From Ustilaginoidea virens (Eukaryota; Ascomycota; Sordariomycetes; Hypocreales; Clavicipitaceae): 64,000 bases of DNA. A program made the position numbers and the translations under genes. The DNA lies in assembly GCF_000687475.1 (NCBI RefSeq), contig NC_057320.1, forward strand, positions 3,162,001 through 3,226,000, written 5' to 3'. Position 1 is the first letter of the stretch, and every line of letters begins with the position of its first letter. A model generated the notes under the pieces. The model had not been told where the DNA came from. It did not search any database and saw only the letters and a program-made list of their open reading frames with translations. Positions 21,379-32,031 of this stretch are shown one piece after another.

Positions 21379-22863
21379 ATGGCCACCGAGGCTGGCCAGC
21401 CCGCTACAGCAGGCGTCGAGGCGGCCAAGAAAGAACAGAAGCAACCCGGTCAACCCAAAGCTCAGCAGAAACACGAGGCTGCGCAAGGCGACGCCCCCGG
21501 CGGGGACAAGAAACTCTCCAATGCCGAGCTGAAGAAGAGGGCCAAGGAGGAAAAGGCCGCCAGGAGAGCACAAGCAAAGGCCGCGCAACCACCGCCGAGC
21601 ATCTCCAGCCCCTCGGGAGCCCACGGAGCCCACGGAGCTGCTGGGGATGCAAAACCCGCCGCCGCCAAGGCCAAGGCCAACCACCCGAAGCAGGTTGGTC
21701 TGCCTCTGCACGGCCACCACCGCCCAGCTTCACGCAGCGTCCTGCCTACCTCTGCCTCCAAGGAGGCGGTGGCCAAGCCCAAGGTGCCGGAATGCTTCAG
21801 CCACCTGTCCATGGCGAGGCGCATCGACTTGACCCACGCGGACAAGGACGTGAACCCGGCCGTGTTGGCGTTGGGGCAGCAGATGGGCTCGTTTGCCATC
21901 AGCGACAGCACCGCACGGCTGGAGGCCACGCTACTGGCCTTTAAAAAGGTGCGCATTTCTTTGCCTCTCATCTCATCTTTTCCGTATAAGAAGAAAGAAA
22001 AAACCCCCCCCCAAAGCTTCTGGATATGCACTGACGGAAGAGCCAAGGTCATCGACGCATACTCCACCCCCCACGGCAACACCTTCTCGCGCCATTTCAC
22101 CTCGCACGTCCTCAACCCCCAGATTGAGTACCTGACGGCATGCCGCCCCATGTGCTTCTCCATGGGAAACGCGGTCCGATGGCTCAAGCTCCAGATCAGC
22201 AAGATCGACATTGACCTACCCGACTCGGCCGCCAAGAAGGTGCTCTGCCAGGCCATTGATAACTTCATCCACGAGCGCATCATCCTCGCCGACCTGGTCA
22301 TAGTCAAGACGGCAGCCGGCATGATTGCCGACGACGAAGTCGTCTTGACTTACGCTCACCACAAGCTTGTCGAGGGAGCCCTGCTGCAGGCCAAGACGGA
22401 CGGCAAGCGGTTCAGAGTCGTTCTCGTCGACGACCCGTTCGACCGCGTGGGCGTCGCGCATGCCAAGAAGCTGGCCGGCGCCGGCATCCCCGTCGCCTAT
22501 GCCTCCGACCTCGGCGCCTTGCGAGCCAACCTCCAGGAGGCCACCCTTGTGCTTGCCGCAGCCGAGGCCATGTTCAGCAACGGCTCCATGTACGCCAGAG
22601 CCGGCACGTGCGACATTGCCGCCGCCGCCACAGATCTGGGCGTTCGCGTGGTGGCCTTGAGCGAAACCATCAACTTCACGGAGCGAGTGTCGACCGACTC
22701 GCTGACGTACAACGAAATCGATCCCGAGAGGAGCACGGACGAAGGCTTCAGGCTGTTGTTCGACACCACCAAAGACAAGTTCATCTCCGTCGTTCTCACC
22801 GAGCTGGGCAACTCGTCCGCAATGTCCGTCCCTGCTGTTCTTAGAAAGTTGGAGGAGCTGTAG
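21379..22863 (+). CDS. GCD2: Translation initiation factor eIF2B subunit delta
   Basis: Regulatory subunit of eIF2B, the guanine nucleotide exchange factor for eIF2 in the cytosol; with the alpha and beta subunits it senses eIF2 phosphorylation. The N-terminal ~140 residues are low-complexity Lys/Ala/Gln sequence (LSNAELKKRAKEEKAARRAQ), typical of delta. The C-terminal eIF2B-type Rossmann domain has IDNFIHERIILAD, VLVDDPFDRVGVAHAKKL, MFSNGSMYARAGTCDIA and a VVALSETINFTERV block. An intron at 21949-22047 (GTGCGC donor, CTGAC branch, AAG acceptor) is inferred because removing it joins LLAFKK to VIDAYSTPHGNTF, as in orthologues. It is 99 nt with no in-frame stop, so the unspliced frame is also open. 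Spliced product is 461 aa. Start at the first ATG, after a CAG-repeat leader. Confidence 0.93.
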   Translation: MATEAGQPATAGVEAAKKEQKQPGQPKAQQKHEAAQGDAPGGDKKLSNAELKKRAKEEKAARRAQAKAAQPPPSISSPSGAHGAHGAAGDAKPAAAKAKANHPKQVGLPLHGHHRPASRSVLPTSASKEAVAKPKVPECFSHLSMARRIDLTHADKDVNPAVLALGQQMGSFAISDSTARLEATLLAFKKVRISLPLISSFPYKKKEKTPPQSFWICTDGRAKVIDAYSTPHGNTFSRHFTSHVLNPQIEYLTACRPMCFSMGNAVRWLKLQISKIDIDLPDSAAKKVLCQAIDNFIHERIILADLVIVKTAAGMIADDEVVLTYAHHKLVEGALLQAKTDGKRFRVVLVDDPFDRVGVAHAKKLAGAGIPVAYASDLGALRANLQEATLVLAAAEAMFSNGSMYARAGTCDIAAAATDLGVRVVALSETINFTERVSTDSLTYNEIDPERSTDEGFRLLFDTTKDKFISVVLTELGNSSAMSVPAVLRKLEEL

Positions 22864-23261
22864 ATTGCATCGTGTAAGCGGCTTTAAACAGCCTGACTGC
22901 CCTTGCCCCGCCCGTTGATGCAAAAAAATTAAAAAAATTAAAAAAATTAAAAAAAAAAATCGAAAGAGTAAACGTGAGATGAAACCTTGCTTCCGTCATT
23001 CCCGCCCCGTGGCACCTTGTTCCCGACACACATCCCCATCAGTACGCCGAGCACAGCCGAGTCCACTGGCCGCCCCCAAACGCACTTTTCGCTTCACAGC
23101 ACGTACCTACACCCGCAGCCCATTCTCCAGCCTTGCCTAGGCCGGCGTCGCTCATCCTCCATCCCAACCATTGCATGTATGTGCCTAATGTTCAATAACA
23201 CGCGCCGCCTGCCCTCCCCCCCGGGGCCCCCGCGGCGCACACGCGCTCCCCGTCTCCTCGC
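22864..23261. other. Convergent 3' spacer
   Basis: Contains an (A6-7TT)n tract at about 22921-22960 and C-rich sequence near 23215-23235. No gene seen. Confidence 0.6.
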
Positions 23262-23636
23262 TTACTGCATCGCCGCGGCGGCGGCATCCCCCGCCTCCTC
23301 GGCCTCCCGCTCCGCCTTCCTCTTCCTCTTCTCCAGCAAGTAGGCCTTTCGCTCGCTCAGCATCGCAGACTGCCTGTCGTCGACCCCCTGCAGCCAGTAC
23401 CCGAAGCTCGCCCCGCCGGCCGCGTACAGCGGGTACGCCCACAGGGACGACTTGTTGAAGAACGGCCGCATCTCGATGCCGACCTGCCAGAAGCGCACGG
23501 CGAGGCCTAGGTAAGCGGCAACATGTCGTGTGTCAGACTCAGAATCATCCGCTGGCTTTGGTCAAAGGCGGGCAGGTTCGCCCGAGGGGGGGGGGGACGT
23601 ACCGAAGCAACTCCAGAAAGCGATGCGGTGGACCAT
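23262..23636 (-). CDS. Small single-pass mitochondrial membrane protein, possible complex I accessory subunit
   Basis: Two exons, 23636-23603 and 23506-23262, give 92 aa. Exon 1 is only 11 codons (MVHRIAFWSCF) and was found by extending upstream of the main frame. A GTACGT donor and CTAG acceptor (intron 23507-23602) join it to GLAVRFWQVGIEMRPFFNKS. The rest has one aromatic/glycine-rich membrane segment (LWAYPLYAAGGASFGYWL), then GVDDRQSAMLSERKAYLLEK and a basic/Ala-rich tail. The sequence is of a type I recall as widely conserved in filamentous ascomycetes, and size and layout resemble single-pass NADH:ubiquinone oxidoreductase accessory subunits (NUXM/NUUM-like). That assignment is from memory and uncertain; existence of the gene is well supported by the clean splice. 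Confidence 0.75.
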
Positions 23637-24110
23637 GTTTTGTTTGCGAGATGGGTGGAAGTCACCGAGCGGAGGGGGGGATCGTGTGCAGAGCGGTGCG
23701 GAGCGGTGCAAGGTGGTTACGGTGTTATCGTGTGCAGTATACTACTGTCTATTGAATGCCTACGCTGATTGGAGTTTGGAGGTCAATTGAAGTTGAGGGA
23801 CAAGCTCTCCTCTGGGAGCCTTCCACACGTGAGAAGTCACATGACGCTCTAGCTGCAAAAAAAAAAAAGAAAAAAAAAAGAAGCCCCCATACTCCGTGAG
23901 TCTGGACAAGGCTCGTGTGATCCGGTCCATGCCATGTTAAATCTACTACAAAGCCCTCGTCTTAGATCAAGTGATCATCATCCCTTCTATCCTCGCTGCC
24001 TTAAGTTGAATGCGGATAGGGTGACAGACACAAAGAGGTCATCCGTATGGTAACGTTTCCCCCCCCAGCCTCACATGCTTGCCTATTTTCTTTTTTCCTA
24101 CCTAGCCAGA
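23637..24110. other. Intergenic spacer
   Basis: Contains G runs (near 23671-23680), A tracts (23856-23880) and an ATACTCCGTGAG word at about 23889. No gene recognised. Confidence 0.6.
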
Positions 24111-27100
24111 TCATTCCGCCCGTTGGGATCCATGCGAATACGGCGGAGGCGGCCCTTGAGGCGAGGCAGCGCTTGGCATGGAGGCAAGGGGAGCCGCGGC
24201 TGAAGCATTACTCGTCGCTCCAGCCACCTCGGAGACCTTGGCAATCATTTTGCTCATGTATTGCTGGATAAAAGATTCCCTGCCGAGTATCAGCTGCATG
24301 GCTCGGCATTCCATCAAGAAAACGTCGAGCCTCGTGGAACTTACGTATAGTAGCTGTGATCCGAGTTGTGTGCGGAAACAAGATTGTGTGCCAGCTCATG
24401 GGCTAGGACCACCCACCACCAGGTCGCTGCCTCGGCTCTTCCAGCACCGCTGTTGACCTGGGCTGCGTGCAGCTGCAGGAAGAAGCGCAAGTTGCAGAAG
24501 ATGCTGCCGCCCGTGTTGAACGCAATGGTGCTTCCCGATTCGTCGTAGAAGATGTGCAAAACTGTCGGCGACAGTGAGTAGACGCCTCCGACTTCGACCA
24601 ACAGCCGCGCAAAGGCGTTTATCGGGCCAATGTTGGCAGCGAGGAAATCCGCAGCGGCCGTGTGCATTGTCTTTGCTACGTAAACCTTGATGCTGTTCGA
24701 GGCTTCCGCTGCAAGAGCAATGTTTTGGGCCGGGGTGCTGTCGCAGTACGTGGCTTGCTCCTTCACCTTGTTGATCGTTGGCTCGGAGAATACGTGGTCG
24801 GAGCCGTGAGCGCGGGTGGCACCGACGGCGTTGAGAAGATTCTGCTGCACAACGGCAGGGCTGGTCACCCGTCCGTCGTCCTTCTGAGGATGCTTCGCGT
24901 CGTTTGGCCGGTCACCAGGCCTGGACGGACCAGCTGGAGGTGCGTCGTCAACAAACTGTTGGAGCTGTTTCCTGGATCCATCACGGCTGTCATCCTGGCT
25001 GTCAAAGCCGAGCCTGCGGCTAAGGCTGGAAAACAAGCCGCCGCTTTTCCCCGGCTGCTGCGCACCGTCCGCGACCGAGTCGTCCGGTGAGCCCCAAGCT
25101 CCCGGCATAGGGGGTTTCGAAGGCTCTGGTGTCCGCGCTACCTGTCTCGCAGCCTGTGCCGCGCCTGGCGGTTCTCTGACATCGCCACCCGGCGCCGTAT
25201 TCGTATTCCCTTGCTGGGCCCAGCTTTGTTCTCTCTCGCGTATCCGCTGCTGCTCTTCCTCCAGGGCTTTGCGCCGCTCCTCCTCTGCGATACGTGCTTC
25301 AGCTGCCTTGGCCCGCAGGATTCTGTCAACGTTGTACCCACGGGCACGGAGTCCATACAGATCCAGCGTGAGGAGCGGTTCGAAAAAGAGATAGGCTTGC
25401 TGGCTAGGTCGCTTCAAGACCATCTGGCAAACGGCCTGTCCGATCTGATACATGTCTGGTGGGCCGTCGTCGGCGACGTAAAGAACCCACGCACCTTCTT
25501 CATACGCACCAGCAGCGGACCGTTTCTCAGTGTGGGATTGGCGTTGGCCTTGCAGAGTACGTCGAAGTGCTACTGAGCGCACCATCTCAACCCGCAAGTT
25601 CTTCTCCAGCCATTTTGAGTCGCGTTTGACAGCATCTCGCCGGTAGCTTGCGTACTCATGGAGGAAGATCTTGGACCTCTCAACCACGTGCTTGCATAAC
25701 TGCCCAGCAACCTTCTGCCTTGTGGTGTGAGGACCAATACGAACATCCTCTTGGACAATGCTGCTCAACTGCTGGGCCCCGAGCTGGAGGTAAAAGCTTT
25801 CCAGAGTGTCTTCCTCTGGTGCGCATATCAAGTGCTCCTTGAACAGACGATAGCTGATAATATCATCAACAACGACAATCTGATTCGGCGAAGCCAGCTG
25901 ATATTGTTTAATAGGCGCCTCACTCTCCTCTTCAAACTCAATCAGGTCAGCCTTGTTTGTTGCCAACTCTTTATATGCCAACAGACAGGGGGACGTTTTG
26001 AGTTTGCGCCACAACTCCTTGTCGAGACGCAGGTTGCTGGACGAATCTGCCAGAGATTTGAGGAGATCCATGTACTTTTCCGGGCTCTTGAGCACACTGA
26101 GCAGCCTCGCAGGCTCGCTGCAAGCCATGTAGGCGACTTCTATCTTGGTAGGCTCACTCTTGGCTCCGCAGTGAAACAAGAAGGCGTTCGCCTCCTGGCC
26201 AAAGTCAACAAAGTCGAAAATCTCGCCATAGGTGGTTGAGGATCCGAGGTAAACTCGAGTTGGGCATGCATGAGACGCGCCCGCACCACCAGACTTTGAC
26301 GACTGGGTTGGACTGGGTCGAGATACTGGGATGAATGAGGCGTTTCGAAGTTTTGCCAAACTGCTCTCACGTACTTCCGTAATCCGAGAGGCAAAATAGC
26401 CAAAGAGTGCAGTGGCGGAATGTTTATCACGAGGGGGACTTGCCAACAATCTGTTGACGCAATCCACCATGGGAGGGTTTAAGGCTACCCCGAATTTCTT
26501 GGAATCTGTTAGCGTTGAACCACGTTTGATTTGGAAAGAAGAGTAGTTGAAGAAAACATACGTTTGCATGAATATGGAGGTCTTTCCGGAGGATAGAAAA
26601 CCCAAGAATGGCGGCCCTTTCATTCGTGAAACACTTCGAAGGGCTCACTAATTGCGTGCTGCCTTGTAGTGGCAGAAAGGACTTTTGGGTATCGCCGAGA
26701 TGAAAAGCCGCATAGCCGTTTGAGTGGTGATTGGCGATGAAGTATGCCATCGCCGAAGTTCGAAGGGCATCATCCTTTGACGACATCATTTCTACAAGCT
26801 CAGGTACCGAGGGATAGACACGAAGTCCCAAGAGCGAGAGAAACCTGGCTTCAGGACTACCAGGTCGGAAACTACCTGGAGGGCCAGGCCATTTGAGTAG
26901 GGGAAGGCCGAGGGCCCGAAGAGCATCTCTGGGCTCAAACAGTTCCGAAACCCGGTACAGTTTCTTGGAGCCCTGGGTTGAGGTCATGCCTTGGGGGCCC
27001 GCTTCCGCGGGACAAAACTTGGATTCTCTTAGCTTTCTCAAATCGTCAGAGGGAATGTCGTTCTGAACCGAGGCAAGATATTTGATGAGCTCCATATGAC

Positions 27101-29567
27101 TCCATTTCCTCTGACCGTCATCTCCCGAATCATTCAACAGCCGTGTAAATATTGTTTCCAAATCAACAGTTTTGCGCACCCCCACGGCAGCCAAGAATTT
27201 TTCCTTCATATTCTCGCATCCCTGAATGATTGGCAGGTCATCAAAGAGTTTGACAGAGGGGAAAAAGGAGTCGCCAGGCTTTCTCATGCCCATTTTCGTT
27301 GGCATGATGGGGTGTGACTGAACCAACGAAGCCAATGTTACCTTATCCTTGTTGGATATCTTGTCCCAGTTCTTGGAAAGAATCATCAATACTTGAAGAG
27401 AAAATTTGGGCGTCTTTGTAACGCTTTCTGCTTCGGCTCTAGAGTTTGATGTGTCGAGGAGGTATCGAAACCATGGCAATACCTCCAGAGGCTCCCATCC
27501 TAGTGCTTGCAATTCAAAAGCATTGGAGTTGATGGTGAAGGAGAAAGGTATTGTTGTAGGCGGCACTGGTACGCTGGCAGGAAGAATGCTGTCACTAAGA
27601 TAGTTCGTTATGCTGCCAAGCGCAATAATCTCGCCAGAGTCTTGATCGCTCACGGTTGCCACTGCGACTTCAATAAGGGCGGCGCGGCTGCCTGGATCAA
27701 GCTCACCGCTTAAACTCTTCTTGCCTGCCCACGAAATGAATTTGATCATTTGCGCTTTTGTCAAAGCTTTGGCTTCTAGTTCCCGCTTGACATCGGTGAC
27801 TGTAATGTGGGATATGAGACCAAAATCAATCAGTTTCTTTACAAATGGACTGCTTTTCATATCTTCTGGCACGACCGGTATGCTTTCCACGAAACCGTCG
27901 AGTTCGGCCGATCCGAGGCGAACCTGTGTGGTTTGCAGCACACCTTGACTCGAATAGGCCTCAATGGATGCCTTTTTGAAACAAGTCCAGAAAGCCTCCT
28001 CCACGACCTGGCCAACTTGGTTGCTGGGTGTTGAGTCCCCGAAGGTGAATGTTTTGAGGGTGTGCAGGGCGTCAGGCATGTACTTGGATATGGTGCTCGA
28101 TGGAATGTTTTTGCTGCTTCCGGCCGAGGCTCGGACCCTGGCACTCAAGTCACTCATCTCGTTGGAAAATGCCAGCCTCGAAACGACCCCAGCAGCTCTC
28201 AGAAGCTCAACATTCCAGGTCCTAACCCATCTTGCGTTGAGATCAATGGCTTCTCGCTCCACAGTTGGAATGACGGACGGGGCGGAGACATGAAACCCAG
28301 CACCGGTCGTTTGCATGGTGGGAAACCCGATGAAGATACGGCCGCCAGGCTTTTTATTCGGCAACACAGTGGCAAACACATCTGTTGCCTTTCTGAATGC
28401 CGAATCGGCGGCTGAAACCTCTGGCGCTCCTGCCTCGTCAAAGGAGGAAGTGAGAATCGAAATTTTGGTGGCTTTTGGCGGCAGTTTCTTTGTCGCTCTT
28501 TCGAGTTCGGAGGCGAAAGAGGAGGAAATGTTGGTCTGTATAGCAGCCGAAGTGGCACTCAGATATATCGAAGACGAGTGTACCTTTGTGACATCCTCCG
28601 CTATCTGCGGCTGGGCAAGGCTGTCCTCGGACTGTGACTTTGTTTTCAAACCAGCTTGTGAGGCACTGGCTGTTAGCCGGGCAAAGAAAGATCTCAAAGA
28701 AGACGGCTCATTTGATCCGTATGATTCGGAACATTTGGTGATTGACGCTTGCGATTGCGGTTTCCACCCTATGGCACTCATGTAAGACGCAGCAATCTGG
28801 GTGCTTATACGTTCAACCCCGACGACCTTCATCAGACCTTCCTTCGTCCTTGCTTCCAGATCTCGAGGGAGCGACATATGCGCAGCAGGAGACGACTTTT
28901 TCCGCAGGGACAGTATCTGGTAATCATCGATCCAAAACTCGATGGTTTGCAACGCGACAAAGGTCAAGCTGGTGGCAAGGAACTGACTGACGGAAAGAAG
29001 GTTCGGCATCGGTGTTGTCGTGTTCCGATAATCCAGCACAAATGTCGTGTGGCGGCTAGCTTTGCCGTCTGGCAGTTGAGATTTCTTGGTGAAGAGGGAG
29101 TTCCCTTTCCAGTAGAAGGCCATGGCTTCGCTTCCGGAGCTGATGAATGGCTCTTCGCAGTCCGCAAACACGCTGTAAAACCCGACGCCAAAGGCTCCGA
29201 TCTTGGTCTCGTCCGGGTTGCCCTCGGCTATCCGCTTCAGTCTACCCCAGTCTGTTTTTGTAAATGGCTGGCCATCATTCTGCACAACCAGACGGCGCAA
29301 CGTATGATTTGCTACGACATGCTTCAACAAGTCGGACCGGCTTGTCGAACTAGGAAGAGGAACTTGAGTTGATGGTATGGTTTCCCACTTTACTGTAACC
29401 GTTGTTGCCTGCGCATCGGCAGCGTTTTGTATGAGCTCTCGTAGTGTGGTCCATTCTCCGGAATATCTGGCCAGGACTTTATCTATCAACGCGCGAGTAT
29501 CGACAGTGACGGCTTCTTCGTCCTCACCGTCCCGCAGAGCTGCAGCACGGAGACTCGAATAGTCCAT
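24111..29567 (-). CDS. Large Hsp90-like (GHKL) ATPase of the fungal DUF3684 / sacsin-like family, with C-terminal HExxH motif
   Basis: Three exons (29567-26562, 26497-24345, 24279-24111) give 1,775 aa. The N-terminus has a GHKL nucleotide-binding fold: TLRELIQNAADA (N box, residues 41-52), VVQNDGQPF (G1) and KIGAFGVGFYSVF (G2). The middle matches the fungal DUF3684 family, for example YGEIFDFVDFGQEANAFL, EPARLLSVLKSPEKYMDLL, RSKIFLHEYASYRRDAVK and YVADDGPPDMYQIGQ. A coiled-coil, proline-rich linker (residues about 1430-1570) precedes a conserved C-terminal domain containing WWVVLAHELAHNLVSAHNSD, with His1702, Glu1703, His1706 and His1712 in zinc-peptidase spacing. Introns are 64 bp (26498-26561, AAG acceptor required by frame) and 65 bp (24280-24344, splitting a Thr codon in SYYTES). 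ATG at 29567 is the first in frame. Function unknown; chaperone-like activity is inferred from the ATPase fold. Confidence 0.88.
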
Positions 29568-31249
29568 AGCGACATGAACCAATATATTGACGGTTTTTGA
29601 CGGACCGCTGCAGGTTCAATCGTTGGGGGGGGGGGGGGGATTGGTGATGGAGAGCTTGCTGTGATGGAAGGAAGTCGTGACAAAGGAAGCCCTGGCAAAT
29701 ACTGTGAGCAGTGTAGCGGCAAACTCGGCGATACGACAGTGACAGCTTGTATAATCCGTTCATTCAAACCCCGGCAAATAAATGTAGATGTGCAGATAAA
29801 ACAAGTCTATAAGGGTGTAAAAGCAAAAGATATTATGTATATGCCCGCAATGATTGATAAGGAATGACGAGGGCCATCTGATGGTGTTGCTCCCCCATCA
29901 GCGAAATCACCCGCAATGCTTAGCGCTTCGCTTCAGGAGGAGCTTGAAGTCATGCGGTTTGTTACAAAAGCACGCGTCACCTGTCGTCGCCTGGGACAGC
30001 TGTACGGGCAAATCCACAGCTGGCCCCACCTGCAACATATGTGGAGCTGAGAATACATATGTACCGGTACGCGTATACTTCTACAAACTTCCTCATGCAA
30101 ATTACCTTGGCTAATGAAAATGGCTATCGTGTCTCTCCCATACTTTGCGAATTATTTAGGCACTCGAAAATTTTGTGACGCTTCGTTAACCGCATCCTAA
30201 AGATGATGTTCCCCTGGCGGTTGCGCCCAGGCATCCTAAGTTCAATCCTGCATGGGCCCCCAAGAGCTGACGGCCGATGCTGGTCCCACTGGTTTCGATG
30301 CTTCCTGATATCGCTCATGTTTAATCCTATACAGGCTGCTGCTGCTTACTCTATCATTCGAGCATGTTCTTGGCCTTCTCGAGTGTACTACAATTTCGAC
30401 ATTCGTGCTGTCCCTGCTGGTTCCGTGCTGAAGCGCTGGCAAGGGATCTGGTCGGATTGAAAACCGCGATGAAGGAACCGTGTCCAGGAGGTGGATTGCT
30501 GGACAGCATGCAACCACCACTCAAGAAATAAGCTTGGAGCGCCCGGCGAGGCAACGACGCAAGCGACGTAATGGCGTAGAACGTACTTATTAGGTTTAGA
30601 CTCGCTCTTCCTTGGAAGGAATTCAACCACCTCCGAACCACTAATTCGACCCTATGGTCTGGTCTGGTGTATGATTTCAGACTAAGCAAAAGTAAGGCCC
30701 AGAACATCTGCGATATGACAGGCAAGAGTGAGCCGGGTGGGAAAAGGTAGTAGACGGTTGATCGAAAGGGTAACCAATATGGCCTCGTGAACATTTTGGC
30801 GGCATCTCGACAAATGAACAGCCTAAGATTTCATCACGAGTCCTCCAGCGCGGTGCCTATCATCGCTTGAACATGTCGCTTCAGCCCCAACATGAACATG
30901 AAGTAATTTTGACCCATACAGGCACACAAGACATCAAAGGTACGCCTGCACAAGGACAAAGACAAGGCTCTGCCAGCAAGACAATGAATTCGCAAGAGAC
31001 ATCCTCAACCGGGGCAAGAAGGGCGACTGTCATAACCAAAAGAGTGCTTTGCCAGCATGCTGGAATATACATCCCTAGCTGATGGTAATGATGTTTGGTA
31101 TCAAGGTTCCGGGGGGGGGAGACCTTGGACACTTCCCACTTGGCCATGCGATTGTCAAGGTCCAAATAGGCATGCTGTGTAGACTTCGAGGATTGACATG
31201 AGGGTGGCAAGGCAGCCAAGAACCCCGTAAAACATGACGAGATGCTTGA
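29568..31249. other. Spacer without recognised genes, probably containing degraded coding sequence
   Basis: A G run lies near 29624-29639. From about 29650 the composition is more even and short frames occur on both strands. One minus-strand frame (30354-30794) is listed separately. No other sequence is recognisable. Confidence 0.5.
30354..30794 (-). pseudogene. Unrecognised 146-codon frame, possible remnant of a membrane protein
   Basis: The frame begins at an ATG (MFTRPYWLPFRSTVYYLF) and contains hydrophobic stretches (LLPVISQMFWALLLLSL) and LVVRRWLNSFQGRASLNLIS. It ends NCSTLEKAKNMLE. Its amino-acid make-up looks protein-like rather than random. I do not recognise the family and see no clear upstream exon. 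It sits near a broken permease on the same strand, so it may also be a relic. Confidence 0.3.
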
Positions 31250-31500
31250 GATACTTACCCGGTGAGGGAGCCGAGAATCTCTTTATACTTTTCGGCGCGA
31301 ATTCACCACCCGGTGATGCTGAGCTCCGGCGATAGGTGCAATGCTGGCCATTTCTGCCATGCTGAGTGTGGACTGGGACGAAACCAAAGAAAAAGATATT
31401 CCACAAGAGGGAGCTGACTGGCCCATCAATCCAAATAGGCAACTAATATGGCGGTCGTATTTGAGATGAATGGTGTGTTGATGAGCGGTGACTGCGGATA
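31250..31500 (-). pseudogene. Broken fragment of an amino-acid permease (APC superfamily)
   Basis: On the minus strand, three pieces in different frames line up with the N-terminal region of fungal amino-acid/GABA permeases. They are WIDGPVSSLLWNIFFFGF (about 31434-31383), LSMAEMASIAPIAGAQHH (about 31366-31313), and a shifted EFAP-lysine segment leading to a GTAAGT donor-like site at about 31258. Order and spacing fit one transporter domain with at least two or three frameshifts. The remaining membrane segments cannot be traced, so this is a decayed copy, not a working gene. Confidence 0.6.
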
Positions 31501-32031
31501 ATAAGGTGACCAAGTTGAAGGCAAGCACGGCCGTTTGGAAAACGTTGCGAAAGAGGAATAAGAATGGCAACAAGGAACTAAAAACTACCTTGATAACCGG
31601 TGGGTAGGGACTTGATTTGTAGCAAACATGCTCCTGAGAAGGTGTAGCCTCAGTAGCAGCCCATTATTCTTTGTTGACGACGATGCGACAGAAGATGCAG
31701 TTCATTTTTGACTCCTTTCTGTGCCTATCTCGCGGGGGTTTTGGTGGGAAGCAATATTTTTGCGATGCAAAAGGACCCTTGGTCCGGAGCAGTTGTATAT
31801 GAAGATGATCCTCAAGAATGACGTCTAGATGAGCAAGGAGCTATATAATCGTGTCATATTAGTTAATTTCGAGTGAACTTGATCATGGCTGGCGGCAGGA
31901 TGTTTCAAGCGCCACCTTTTCAAGTCAAACTGGGCGAGATTCAAGACGGTGAGTTTATGCTACAAGGCCTCAACTACCATTCCGGTTGGGTGGATATCTT
32001 AAACGCAGTGTCTTTTTTTTTTTTTTCATGG
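31501..32031. other. Spacer downstream of the MMTAG2-like gene
   Basis: No gene recognised. A T run at about 32012-32026 lies a few bases beyond the stop of the minus-strand gene. Confidence 0.5.

Noticed and set aside
26498..26561. Alternative acceptor CTAACAG (seven bases upstream of the chosen AAG) for the DUF3684 intron
   Set aside because: It has the better consensus, but it shifts the frame to a stop. Only the AAG joined to AAATTCGG keeps phase and matches the expected HA-x-KFGVA sequence.
29568..29582. Upstream TTG start for the DUF3684 protein
   Set aside because: Fungal nuclear genes start at ATG; the in-frame ATG five codons later (29567) leaves the ATPase domain intact.
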